Origin: Lichenostomus cassidix
Taxonomy: Eukaryota; Chordata; Aves; Passeriformes; Meliphagidae
DNA length: 64,000 nucleotides
Direction of reading: 5' to 3'
Assembly: GCA_008360975.2 (NCBI GenBank)
Contig: CM039211.1
Coordinates: forward strand, 638,038-702,037
Below are positions 1-10,576 of this stretch, piece by piece (the first letter of the stretch is position 1; each line of letters begins with the position of its first letter). The notes below the pieces were generated by a model, which made no database searches, was not told the origin of the DNA, and saw only the letters and a list, made by a program, of their open reading frames with translations. The position numbers and the translations under genes are program-made.

Positions 1-293
1 GCCCCGCAGCCCTGCAAGAGCCCAAAGGCAGCTGGTGGCCCTTGCCTGGGGCTTCGGGGCCTCGGGGCTGTGACTTGGCAGCCTGCAGCCCCTGCAGGGG
101 ATGAAGAGCCCCATCACAGCTCTTTTGCTCCAAGCCCGTGCTAGGGCCACGTGTCCCCTGCGCAGATTGTCCCCTCCCTCCCGCAGAAGGGAGAAGAGCA
201 GGCCTCTGGGGTGGCTTCGGGGCTGGGGGGACAGCTGTTAGCACCGGGAGGTGTCCCTGGGTCGGGTACGAGCCCAGAGCCTGTCTCCTGCAG

Positions 294-1781
294 GCTCACC
301 TCCTGCCGACGGTGGACGGCAAGGACCCGAGCCTCAAGTACATCTCCCCTGCCACGGTAAGGGGGCTGCAGCCCCTCCCCAGCCCCTCCGAGGGGCTCCC
401 TGCCTGCTGTCCCCCTGCCTGCCCCACTGTGTCCCCTCCCTCGGTGACAAGCTCTCCCCGCAGCTGGCAGCGGTGCTGACGGGGCGCTTCAGCAGCTCCA
501 TCGAGAGAAGCATCGTCGTGGACTGCCGCTACCCCTACGAGTACGAGGGGGGCCACGTCAAGGTCAGAACCCCGCTGGGGCCGGCAGGCAGGAGGGTGTC
601 CGGAGCCCAGCCACCCTCAGAGGTGCTGAGCCCACCACCAGGGGCTGAGAGCACAGGGATTCAGGATCCCCCCGGGTTTGTTCAGTACCCGCTGAGAGAT
701 TCAGCAGCCCCTCCAAATATACTGAGCCACCACCACAGATATGACAAACAGCCCCCCGGAGGTACTCTGAGCCCCCAGAGGGGTTGAGCGGCTCCCCATG
801 AAGGGTGCTGAGCCGCCCAGGGGGATGGAGGAGCCCCGTGAGAAGCGCCAAGGCACACCTCCCGGGTAAAGCTAGGTCCCCAGCCGAGAAGAGGAGGCTG
901 ATGATGGCTCACTAGTCTGGGAGATGGTGCTGCTGGGGGAGGCAGTGGGACAGCGTGCTTGGGTCCCTGCAGCAAATGCAGTGGGAGGCAGAGGGCAAAC
1001 AGGAGCGTGCTGTGTCTCGGCAGGGTGCTGTGAACCTGCCGCTGCAGCACGAAGTGGAGGCATTCCTGCTGGAGCAGCCCGTGGTGGCCCCGGCCAGCGG
1101 CAAGAGGGTGATCATCATCTTCCACTGCGAGTTCTCTCTCGAGCGGGGGCCCAAAATGTGAGTGAGGGAGGGATGGCACGGGGGGCACACGGGGCTGTGC
1201 CAGCCGCCCAGGCACGGCCGGATGGCGGCACGGGGCTGATGCCGTGGCCTTTGCCCGTGGCCTTTGCCAGGTGCAAGTTCGTGCGGGAGAAGGATCGCTC
1301 CTGCCACGAGTACCCGCAGCTGCAGCAGCCCGAGCTGTACGTGTTGAAGGGCGGCTACCGGGAGTTCTTCTTCCAGTTCCCGGTGAGTCCCCGGCCCGCG
1401 TCCCCTCGGGGCCAGGGGGTCCGTGCCGGGAGGGCAAGGAGCGGCGGGGCCCGGGGCGGTGGCGAGGGGCAGCTGTGGCTCTGAGCATCCTCACAGCTGC
1501 CGTGGCAGGGAGGGAGGGAGGCAGGGAGTGGATCTGCGGGGCTCTCGGGGGCTGCGCCGATCGGGAGGTTGTTCCGGGGGCGCTGCGTTTGTCCCGGGCT
1601 GGGGGCTGCTCTGTGCTGCGGGGGCTGACGGGGCCGTGGCTTGCAGGGCCACTGCGAGCCCCGGGGCTATCGGCCCATGCACCACCCGGCGTTCAAGGAG
1701 GAGCTGCGCAAGTTCCGCGGGCGCTGCTGGCTCGGCGAGCGCGGCCGGCGGGAGCTCTTCAGCCGCGGGAGGCACCTGTGA
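294..1781 (+). CDS. CDC25A-like: CDC25-like phosphatase, unit 1, exons 8-12 only (5' part outside window)
   Basis: Coding exons 294-356, 464-562, 1024-1157, 1271-1382 and 1647-1781 match exons 8-12 of the complete copies. All have GT-AG borders and the stop TGA is at 1779-1781. They encode the whole catalytic domain: the rhodanese-type segment with DCRYPYEYEGGH (exon 9), the HCEFSLERGP loop (exon 10) and the conserved C-terminal helices (exons 11-12). One difference from the other copies is Ser for Gly at the residue equivalent to 351 (codon AGC in exon 10), just before the GKR that leads into the core strand. The window opens inside intron 7, so exons 1-7 are not seen and the integrity of this copy cannot be judged. 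Confidence 0.88.
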
Positions 1782-2110
1782 GCGCTCGGGGGTCCCGCAG
1801 CCCCGCCGGGGGAACGCTGCAGCTGCGAGCGGGTGAAGGCTTCTCTCGGCGGCATCGGATGCGCCTCGGCTCGCTCTGCTTTGTTAGGATAGTTTTGGGG
1901 TGGTGTTAACTTTAATGTAGTGTTAAGACCTGTTTTACGCTTTTTTCTTGTTATATATATTGTTGTGTTGGTTTATGGTAAGAAATACTGTTGTGCTTGT
2001 TCATGGTTATAAATATTTTTGTGTTTGTTCATTGTTATAAATATTTCTGTGTTTGTTTATTGTTACGATTGCTAGTTACTCTTTCTATCAATAAACTCCT
2101 ATTGAAGGAG
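1782..2110 (+). promoter_or_regulatory. 3' UTR of unit 1: AT-rich 28-bp repeats and poly(A) signal
   Basis: After the stop, GC-rich sequence gives way to an AT-rich stretch (about 1944-2066) of imperfect 28-bp repeats built around TTCATGGTTATAAATA. AATAAA follows at 2090-2095. The order is the same after every copy. Confidence 0.7.
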
Positions 2111-2474
2111 AACAAATGCTGCTCCTGAGCTCTCACTGCCCACCGCAGGGCTCTGCAGGGATGGGTACCCCTGATCCCGGGCTGGGGGCACGGGCAGGCT
2201 GGGCTGGAGGCGTCTGTGGGCTTGGGGACAGCGAGAGATGGGGCGATGGCTTCCCTGTGGGACGTGGTGGCTTCCCCAGGAACAGGGTGGCTTAGGTAGC
2301 AAGCGTTGGCCCCTTGGCTGCTATTCCTGCACGGTGGGGTGGCAGTGCAGGATGGTCCTGGACACCCCCTGGCAAGGGACCTCCTTTCCAGGGCATGCTG
2401 GGCTTGGCAGGACTCCTGGGACACTTGGGGTGGGGACTTTCTGCCTCCTTCCCTGGGACCCCCATAGCCATTGG
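2111..2474. other. Unit 1 gene-distal flank, no gene recognised
   Basis: This is the conserved flank after the poly(A) signal, matching about 14870-15230 of unit 2. Homology to the other units stops near 2465-2475, where an LTR-like block begins. Open frames here are short and not conserved in sense. Confidence 0.6.
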
Positions 2475-3431
2475 TGTGAGAGTCTGAAATAGCTCACATT
2501 TAACAATAGTTCAAGCCTATTCCTTGATCATGAAAACAACGTTTTCATGCCTGAAATGGTGATATATAATTTTGGTCATCATAAGAAAGACTGTATAAAA
2601 CATCTGCAATTAAAGAAGCCTCCCTGAACATACCTGACTGAGCCTTTGGACTAAAAGTCAGACTGCTGGGATTAGATTAAGGAAATCTATTGTTCTGTCA
2701 TCGCAGTCTGAGTGAAAGGTGTGCATCCACAATGGCCCAACCTACCAGTTGCTCTGAGAATCATCCCTGGGTAAATTTGGGGTGAGGGAAAGCAGAGCTC
2801 ACTGAAGCCAGGTTTACACAGACTTTCCCCCCAGCCAAGGGGGGAGGAGGTGGTTTTGGTGCATGGCATAACCTCTGGTCAGAGGCAATAAACACCCATC
2901 CATCCTCTGTTACACAAACTGGTTCCAGCTGTGGAACCCCCAAGCCCACTGCCCACATCCACGGGGCTTTCAGGTGAGAGGCAGCTGAGGGGGAGTCATA
3001 ATCCATAAAAGAAATCCCACAGTGCTAGGCCTTGCACCACAGGACTGCAAGCAGAGTCTGCTACAAGAGGCTGCCCCTTCCCCCCAGGGGGACATGCCTG
3101 GACATTGTCACCTGGCCTGAGTGTACATTAACCCATGGGATTCTGTGCTTCTCAGGGGAGAGCATCACCACCAAGAAGACCAGCTGGAGAGGAACAATGC
3201 AACATTGTTGGGATCCATGGATGGTGATATTTTCTTTATTCTGACTCTGTCACCCTATTTCTGTCCCTCCATCCTCTTTTCCTGCTTCTCCTTTTCTCTC
3301 TTTTCTTCTCTCTCTCTATCTCTCATATTTACCACCAAATAAAATCCATGCTATTGACTCACATATGGTGTCATATGCACCTTAATTGGGGCAGAGGTCT
3401 TTCTAAGAATCTTAATAATTGGATCTTAACA
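2475..3431 (-). mobile_element. LTR-like block private to unit 1 (957 bp)
   Basis: On the minus strand this block begins TGTTAAGATCC and ends CTCTCACA, giving TG...CA ends with short inverted termini (TGT/ACA). No protein of note is encoded. It sits where units 2-5 have about 1.5 kb of other sequence (distal flank, a GGGGAA repeat, the old ERV's 3' LTR and its integrase end). No target-site duplication is seen: the left flank ends ...ccattgg and the right flank starts gcccctg. A solo LTR left after a deletion is the simplest reading. Coding function is unlikely. Confidence 0.5.
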
Positions 3432-6400
3432 GCCCCTGAGCAAAGACAACTCCACGCAAGAGTTTGTCTTTACTCGATGCAGAATTAATCCAGACAGTTT
3501 TTCCTAAAAGTCCCCTGACATGCACTGCTGGCACCTTGTCTCCATCTGCTCTATGCAGGGGGTTGGATTGGGCAGGGCTTGCTTGGCTGGTGGAGCCTTG
3601 GGTATTAACTCACCATGTGGCCTTAGCTAAGTGCATCTCCCACTTTTTGAAAGTTCCTCCAAGTTCAAAGTTCCCCACCCAGTGCCTTCAAGGTGGTTTT
3701 GAGAAGGCCATTGCACCGTTCCACTTTCCCTGCCGCTGGTGCACGATAAGGGATATGGTGCAGCCATTCCATACCATGTTCCCCAGCCCAGGTGTTTCTC
3801 AGGCTGTTCTTGAAATGAGTCCCACTGTCAGACCCCATCCTCTCTGGGGTACCATGCCTCCAAAGGAACTGCTTTCCAAGGCCCAGGATGGTGTTACGGG
3901 CAGTGGCATGAGGCACAGGGTAGGTCTCCAGTCACCCAGTGGTGGCCTCTGCCATTGTGAGCACGTAGCACTTGCAGTAGCAGGTTTGAGGCAGTGGGAT
4001 GTAACAGATCTGCCAGGCCTCCCCATACTTGCATTTGGATCGCTGCCCACCATACCACAGGGGCTTCACCCCCTTGGCCTGTTTGATTGCAGCACATGTC
4101 TCACAGTCATGGATCACCTGGGAGATACAGTCCATGGTTAGATCCACCCCTTGGTCTCGTGCCCACTTATAGGTGGCATCTGTGCCTTGATGGCCTGAGG
4201 CATCATGGGCCCATTAAGCTTGGAACAACTCTCCCTTGTGCTGCTAATCCAGATCAATCTCTGACACCTCTATCTTCACAGCCTCATCCACCTGTGTGTT
4301 GTTTTGATGTTCCTCATTAGCTTGGCTCCTGGGGACATGGGCATCTACTTGATGGACTTTCACGGGTAGCTTGTCTACCTGAGTGCCAATGTCTTTCTAC
4401 TCCTCAGCAGCACAGATTGGTTTTCCCTTATGCTGCCAATTGGCCTTTTTTCCACCTCTCCAGACACCCCCACAGGGCATTGGCTACCATCCATGTATTT
4501 GTATAAAGGTAACAATTTGGCCACTTCTCTCTTTCAGCAATGTCTTGGGCCAACTGGATGGCTTTGAGTTCAGTGAGTTGGCTCGATCCACCTTCTCCTT
4601 CTGTAGATTCTTGACGTGTCCTGTGGTGTAGCAGTGGCTCTTGCCCACATGGGTTTGAGCGACCAGCTGCACGGGGCAGTGGCCCCAGAAGAGGAGTCCT
4701 GGCTGTGAGGTGAGGTTTCAGTCAGAGTGACAGAGTAGTGCACACCCAGGGCACCTTGTGGCTGGCACCATCAATATGCAACAGGCAAGCAGCCCATTGG
4801 CCCTGCACATCTCCCCTCCCCTACCCCTTATCTGGTCTATGTTCTAGAACCTTTGCCTTTGTTCTCCCCAGCCGGGTTCCCCCATTGCATTTTCAATGTT
4901 TGTACCCTCCCCTGAAGCGCCCTCATTGTTCTGTACCCCTGTCTATCCCAGTCCCAACGCACTCCTATCGGACCTTCATAGTAAACCTCTCCCCTTCACC
5001 CGACCCTCTTAAACCCTTGCCACCGTGTGCTCGCAGCCCTTGAGCCTCAGATCCAGCCATTTCTCCAACCTCCTCATTCCGCTCCTCCTTCACGCCCTTC
5101 CTCATCTGCCCGCTATCCTCAATAAATCCCTGGATTCCAGCCTCAGCCGCCTATGTTTCCTTCTTCTTCACCATGGTTCCTGCCTGCCTCCATCCCCTGG
5201 GACTCCTCACACTAACCTGCGAGCTCCACTGCCGTGGCCAGTCCAGCGTGGACTCGGCACAGCTCGGCTCTGCAGCCCACCTCTTGGCTGCGGCTCTGGG
5301 GCACGCTGCCGTACCAGAGAGGGAAGCTGCAATGTGGGGCTCCATACAGCTGCTTCCCACTTCCAGTTCATTCCTATGATGTGACAGGAACTGTCAGTAA
5401 AAAGAGCGCAGTGTGTTTCTTCTGCTGGCAGTTGGTTGTATGGTGGAGCTTCCTCAGCATGCCTCATTTGTTCTTGTTCTTCTTCATCAGTGAGACCAGA
5501 GCTTTCACCTTCAGGCCAATTTGTAATTATTTCCAAGATCCCAGAGCAATTCGGTTTCCACTGTGGGCGTGTTGTGTGATGAGGGCAATCCATTCAATCC
5601 ATGTGGCATTGGAGGCATGATGGGTAGAGAGAAACTTTCCCTTCAACATCCACCTGAGCACTGGTAGTCGGGGTGCCAGGAGGAATTGTTCTTCAGTGCC
5701 AATGGCCTCTGAGGCAGCTTGGATCCCTTCATAAGCTGACAGAATTTCCTTCTCTGTTGGGCTGTAGTTGTGCACAGTCCCTCTGTAACTTTGGCTCCAG
5801 AATCCAAGTGGTCAAACCCAAGTCTCCCCAGGAACCTTCTGCCAAAGGCTCCAGGACAGTCCATTGTTCCCAGCTGCAGAGGAGAGCATGTATTTCTCCT
5901 CTGCTCCTGTCCTGACTGGGCCAAGGGCTACTGCATAAGCTATCTCCTGCTTGATCTGGGTGAAGGCTTGCTGCTGTTCAGGGCCCCAGTGGAAATCGTT
6001 CTTCTTACGGGTAACCAGATAGAGAGGGCTCACTATTTGACTGTACTCAGGAATATATATTATCCAAAAGCCTATGGTGCCTAGTAAAGCTTGTGTTTCC
6101 TTCTAGTTGGTTGGTGGAGACATAGCAGTGATCTTATTGATGACCTCAGTGGGCATCTGATGTTGTCCATCTTGCCACTTCATCCCCAGGAATTAGATCT
6201 CTTTGGCAGTTCCCTTGACTTTGTTCTTTTTGATGGCAAAGCCAGCTTCCAGGAGAATCTGGATGATCTTCTCTCCCAAATACCTCCAATGCCATGTTCA
6301 CCCACACAATGATGTCATTGATGTACTGGAGTACTGGAGATGTTCTGGAGCCTCACCCTTTTCCAGCTCAGCCTGAATCAGCCCATGGCAGATGGTGGGA

Positions 6401-7658
6401 CTGTGCTTCCACCCCTGGCCCAGTCGGTTCCAGGACTACTGCACGCCCCTCCAGGTGAAAGCAAACTGAGGCCTGCACTCTGCTGCCAGAGGAATGGAGA
6501 AAAATGCATTTGCAATGTCAATAGTGGCACCACTTTGCTGCCCTGGTCTCCAGCTCATACTGGAGCTCCAGCATGTCCGGCAGGGCAGCGCTCAGCAGTG
6601 GAGTCACCTCACTGAAGCCACGACAGTCCACTGTCAATCGTCATTCCCCTTCAGACTTGCACACAGCCCAAATGGGGCTGTTGAAGGGTGAGTGGGTCTT
6701 GCTGACCATCCCTTGACTCTCCAGCTTATGGATCAGTGGGAGGATGGGAACCACAGAATCTTTATTTGTCTGGTACTGCTGGTGATGCACTGTCAAGGTG
6801 GCAATGGGCACTCGCTGCTCTTCTCCCTTCAGAAGCCAAACTGCAGAAGGACTCTCAGACAGCCCAGGCAATGTGCCTAATGCCCTCTGCCTCCACAGCA
6901 GCTATTCCAAAGGCTCACCTGAGTCCCCTTGGGTCTTTGAAATACCTGCTCCAGAGGAAGTCTCTGCCCAGAATACACTGGGCCTCTGGGCCAGTAACAA
7001 TAGGATGTGTCTTCCACTCTTTTCCAGTTAGGCTCCCCTTGGCTTCCAGCAGGGTCAACTGCTGTGATCCCCCCATCACTGCAGAAATAGAAACCAGTTC
7101 TGCCCCCACGTGTCTCTCAATGGGATCAAGGAGCACTGCATGCTCATGTCAACCAAGGCTTTGTATTTTTGTGGTTGTGATGTTCCAGGCCATCAGACCT
7201 ACACTGTCCAAAAAACACGATTTTCCCTCGCCTCTGCCTCGCTAGAGGCAGGGCCTCTCTAATTCTGGTTATCAATTGAAATTCAAGCTACTTCGCTTCT
7301 GGTGGAACTCCCTCTCTGAGCATTACCATGTTTCACCATGCTGCAAGAACAGAAGTTGATTTTCCCTCCCACCTCCTCATGTCTTCCCCATGGTCACACA
7401 GGAAAAACCATACTTCTGCTCTTGGGATGTACCCTCTGTCCCTAGCTGCAGGACATCTGCTTCTGGAAACAGGGCCTCTGGTCTGTACTGATGTCACTTG
7501 GAGAAGGCCCTCCTGCAGCTCCTTCCTGAGTTTCTGATGAGTCTTCTCCATCCTATCTTCTATTTTCTGGATGGCCTCTGACAGACTCGTTTCCACAGCT
7601 GCAATCCTTTCTTGTGTTGGGTCCTGCACAGTGTCTGCATACGCCCAGAGCCTCCTCA
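3432..7658 (-). mobile_element. Degraded ERVL-like provirus, unit 1, pol-pro-gag part before the gap
   Basis: Read on the minus strand, frames interrupted by stops and shifts recall a retroviral pol and gag. They include integrase with the DSGTHFKNS segment (about 3665-3916), the HHCC zinc region (3932-4147), RNase H (about 4400-5560, broken by a 654-bp insertion), RT with a YIDD region (about 6300-6340), protease remnants (about 6915-7136) and a Gag coiled coil (7333-7658). The protein pieces resemble the intact frames of the young provirus at 54892-60762, so the two are one family. Many stops and frame changes show it is dead. The 3' LTR and integrase C-terminus are missing, cut off at 3432 by the LTR-like block. 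Confidence 0.82.
4671..5324 (+). mobile_element. 654-bp LTR-like insertion within RNase H of the old ERV, unit 1
   Basis: A 654-bp stretch absent from the young provirus interrupts RNase H. It is bordered by AGCTGC at 4665-4670 and 5325-5330, a likely 6-bp target duplication. Its core, 4704-5211 (508 bp), runs TGTGAGG...CCTCACA, a perfect 7-bp inverted terminal pair typical of an LTR. It holds AATAAA near 5120, which suggests plus-strand orientation. About 33 bp precede and 113 bp follow the core inside the direct repeats, so it may be more than a simple solo LTR. Confidence 0.55.
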
Positions 7659-8158
7659 NNNNNNNNNNNNNNNNNNNNNNNNNNNNNNNNNNNNNNNNNN
7701 NNNNNNNNNNNNNNNNNNNNNNNNNNNNNNNNNNNNNNNNNNNNNNNNNNNNNNNNNNNNNNNNNNNNNNNNNNNNNNNNNNNNNNNNNNNNNNNNNNNN
7801 NNNNNNNNNNNNNNNNNNNNNNNNNNNNNNNNNNNNNNNNNNNNNNNNNNNNNNNNNNNNNNNNNNNNNNNNNNNNNNNNNNNNNNNNNNNNNNNNNNNN
7901 NNNNNNNNNNNNNNNNNNNNNNNNNNNNNNNNNNNNNNNNNNNNNNNNNNNNNNNNNNNNNNNNNNNNNNNNNNNNNNNNNNNNNNNNNNNNNNNNNNNN
8001 NNNNNNNNNNNNNNNNNNNNNNNNNNNNNNNNNNNNNNNNNNNNNNNNNNNNNNNNNNNNNNNNNNNNNNNNNNNNNNNNNNNNNNNNNNNNNNNNNNNN
8101 NNNNNNNNNNNNNNNNNNNNNNNNNNNNNNNNNNNNNNNNNNNNNNNNNNNNNNNNNN
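7659..8158. other. Assembly gap (500 N) at the ERVL integration site of unit 1
   Basis: Exactly 500 N, so a placeholder of unknown true size. The left edge ends cctcctca and the right edge starts ggtactcac. In the uninterrupted unit 2 these are separated only by ccat (20954-20957), so no sequence need be missing unless something is inserted here. Confidence 0.97.
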
Positions 8159-9380
8159 GGTACTCACTGTTTCTTCCATGTAATTCCACGTCATCCTTGC
8201 TAAGGCAGGGTGTGCTCTGGTGGTGCATGTCGTGCCAGTTTCAGTCACATCATTGGGGTACATTTTACCATGTCAGGGCTCCTAATTGTTTGGTCATGGG
8301 AGAATATGATCTCTACCACTGCCAGTTCTCTCAGGCATTGAATCACTTGCTCCATGGCCTTCCAGAGGTTTAGCTGCAGCTGGAGATGTTCTCAGCACAG
8401 CCATCTTTCCTTCATGCTGCTTAAAAGCTGTGTCCACAGGCTGAGAGCTTCAGGGCCCTTGTCATCCCTTGGTCAATACTTAAATCAAGGGACAGGTACC
8501 CCAAATGTCTTGCTTCAGTGCCATCCAGAATTGTGCCATTACCTGCAGCATCCCAGATTCGGACCATACAATTTAATAGAGTTTCATCAGGCTGTAGGGT
8601 GAAATCTTTAGTCAAGGTATGAAGGCTTTCTATGGACAGGACAGGAATCTATTGTATTCCAATGATTTCTGGCTCAGATTCCTGCGCTAGCTGTGAAGAT
8701 CCTGGCTGCCCATCACCACCCACTGGGTGAATAGATTTAGTTTTATACTTCCTTTTCTGAACAGGGGCAATTGTTACTGGTTTCAGCTCGCCACCTGTTT
8801 TAGCTCCAGCTGCAGTGATTGGGGTGTCTGCTGACTTATTCTCTTGCCCCTCTGGCTGTATCTTCTGCCCTACAGTATCTAGCAGTGAATGGTGAATGTT
8901 GGCCTGGGCCCAGCACATTGCAACGAGCTTCTTTCCATTTGAGTTGTTACTGCAATTTTTCTTCAGACACTTCCCCACTTTGGCTAGATTCTGAATTTCT
9001 TCAGTAGGGAAGTTCCAAGCTACTGGGTCAGAAAATTGATTCAGGGTCTTGCCTAGGTCGCCTCATACTCCATACCACTTAGAATTTTCCACAACTGGGG
9101 CAGGTATCTGGGCAATCCCTCTGGAAATCTCAGCTCTTATTTTAGACAAGCTGGTCACTGCATAGAGGAGCCCTGCTTGATAACATAACTAGAAGTTGTT
9201 TTCTTTGACATCCGGGGGAAACTAAACATTTGGAAAAGCTGATGTGCCAGATCTGAAGGGGAAGAAGGAGATGAAGGGCTGGGAATTATCATGCCCTGCA
9301 TTTCCCCGAACTGGGGGTAATTGCTAATACATCCTGTGTTTTTACCCTAACTGGGCGTAATTGTTATTACATCCCAAAAG
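8159..9380 (-). mobile_element. Degraded ERVL-like provirus, unit 1, gag part after the gap
   Basis: Minus-strand remnants of Gag include a capsid-like segment (8421-8615; IWDAAGNGTILDG compares with the young Gag) and a basic or N-terminal segment (8649-8978). Upstream sequence lacks a recognisable primer-binding site or 5' LTR, so the 5' end is undefined. It is almost identical to 20958-22180 of unit 2. Confidence 0.75.
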
Positions 9381-10079
9381 AAAACTACCAAGGCCAGAAT
9401 GCCAATTACCACTCACAAGAGCAAAACAAAGGACAGCACAAAATGGAAAAACTGAAGACCTTTGTCAGAAATCACCCGCAATTTTATTCTCGGTCAAATT
9501 CCCATTTCGGCCCTTCAAATGTTTTAAGGCAGCAGTCAGCAATACTTGAATAGTGTAAAATGTCAGAGGCATGAGTGATGCACAGCTTTGTCAGAATTCC
9601 TGGCTGACACAGAAGCATCTCTACACATAACAAACAGATGGATATTACCGTGAGCAGGAGGAAGTGGTGCTTTCTGCGGGGTCTTGTCAGAGCTGCTGGC
9701 GCTCGGCAGAGGAACGGGGCGCCTTCCCTTCCCAACCCTGTGAAATGCCTTTGGAGTCCTTGGGGTGCTGTGATCTCCAGCCACAGGGAGCAAAGAGAGA
9801 CACAGCAAACACTCCATTCTGATTTTCCCCCACACTCTTCACCTCTGGTAAAATTCCATCTGTTTTAACACATTCGTGAGGAAACCGAGGCAGGCTGGAG
9901 CCACGGAGGAAATAAACACCAGGGATTCCAAGATTTCAGCCTCGCTCTCCTCACACGGGATGCAGCACTCAGCGGCACGGCTGGGCTGGCAAGGCGCTGT
10001 CAGGCCATCAGTCGGTCCCCCGCCGCTGGGACAGGAGGGCCACCAGCGCTGCCCGAGTGTCGCTGCAGGGAGGAGCTCC
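9381..10079. other. Promoter-distal upstream region of unit 2 gene, no gene recognised
   Basis: Unique-looking sequence between the old gag remnant and the GC-box cluster. It recurs upstream of every copy (22180-22878, 30620-31179, 43251-43977, 61970-62698). Short open frames on both strands match nothing I recognise. Confidence 0.5.
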
Positions 10080-10576
10080 CGCCCTGAGGGGCCGTGAGGG
10101 GACCGGCCTGGCCCCGCCCCTTCCCCTGGCCCCGCCCATCCAGCCTGGCCCCGCCCCTTCTCGCCTGGCCCCGCCCCTTCTCGCCGTGCCACCCAAACCG
10201 CCCCGAGGCTGCGGCTCCGCCCCCGAGCGCCGCCGACACCTCTCATTGGCTGCCGGCGTCCCCTCGCGCCCAACGCCACCTCCCCTTGCCTCGAGCCGTC
10301 GCCTCGTGCCCAACGCGCTCTCTCTCCCATTGGCTGCACCTGCCGCTGTTGTTGTTATTGCTGTTAGAGTAAACAGCAGCGGGCGGCTGGCGCCTGTCAC
10401 CTGTCGCGTCGGTCACCTCTGCCAGCCTCTGCCAGCCTCTGCCAGCCTCTGCCAGACTCTGCGAGCCCTTCTTTTCTCCTCCTACCCCTTGCCACCTCTT
10501 GCCACCTGTCCCCTGTCCCCTGTCTCCGGACACTTGCCGGAGCTCGATCGTCGCTCGCTCGGTCCCTGCCCGGACC
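10080..10576 (+). promoter_or_regulatory. CpG-rich promoter of unit 2 CDC25 gene
   Basis: About four spaced GGCCCCGCCC(C) boxes lie from 10110 to 10180 (Sp1-type), and a further GC box follows near 10210. Two inverted CCAAT boxes (ATTGG) are at 10245-10249 and 10329-10333. A forkhead-type GTAAACA is at 10369-10375. A 10-bp tandem repeat (CTCTGCCAGC, five copies) fills 10417-10466, then short CCCCTGT repeats precede the ATG. CCAAT plus forkhead elements suit a cell-cycle gene, but no start site or CHR element could be fixed by eye. Confidence 0.65.
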
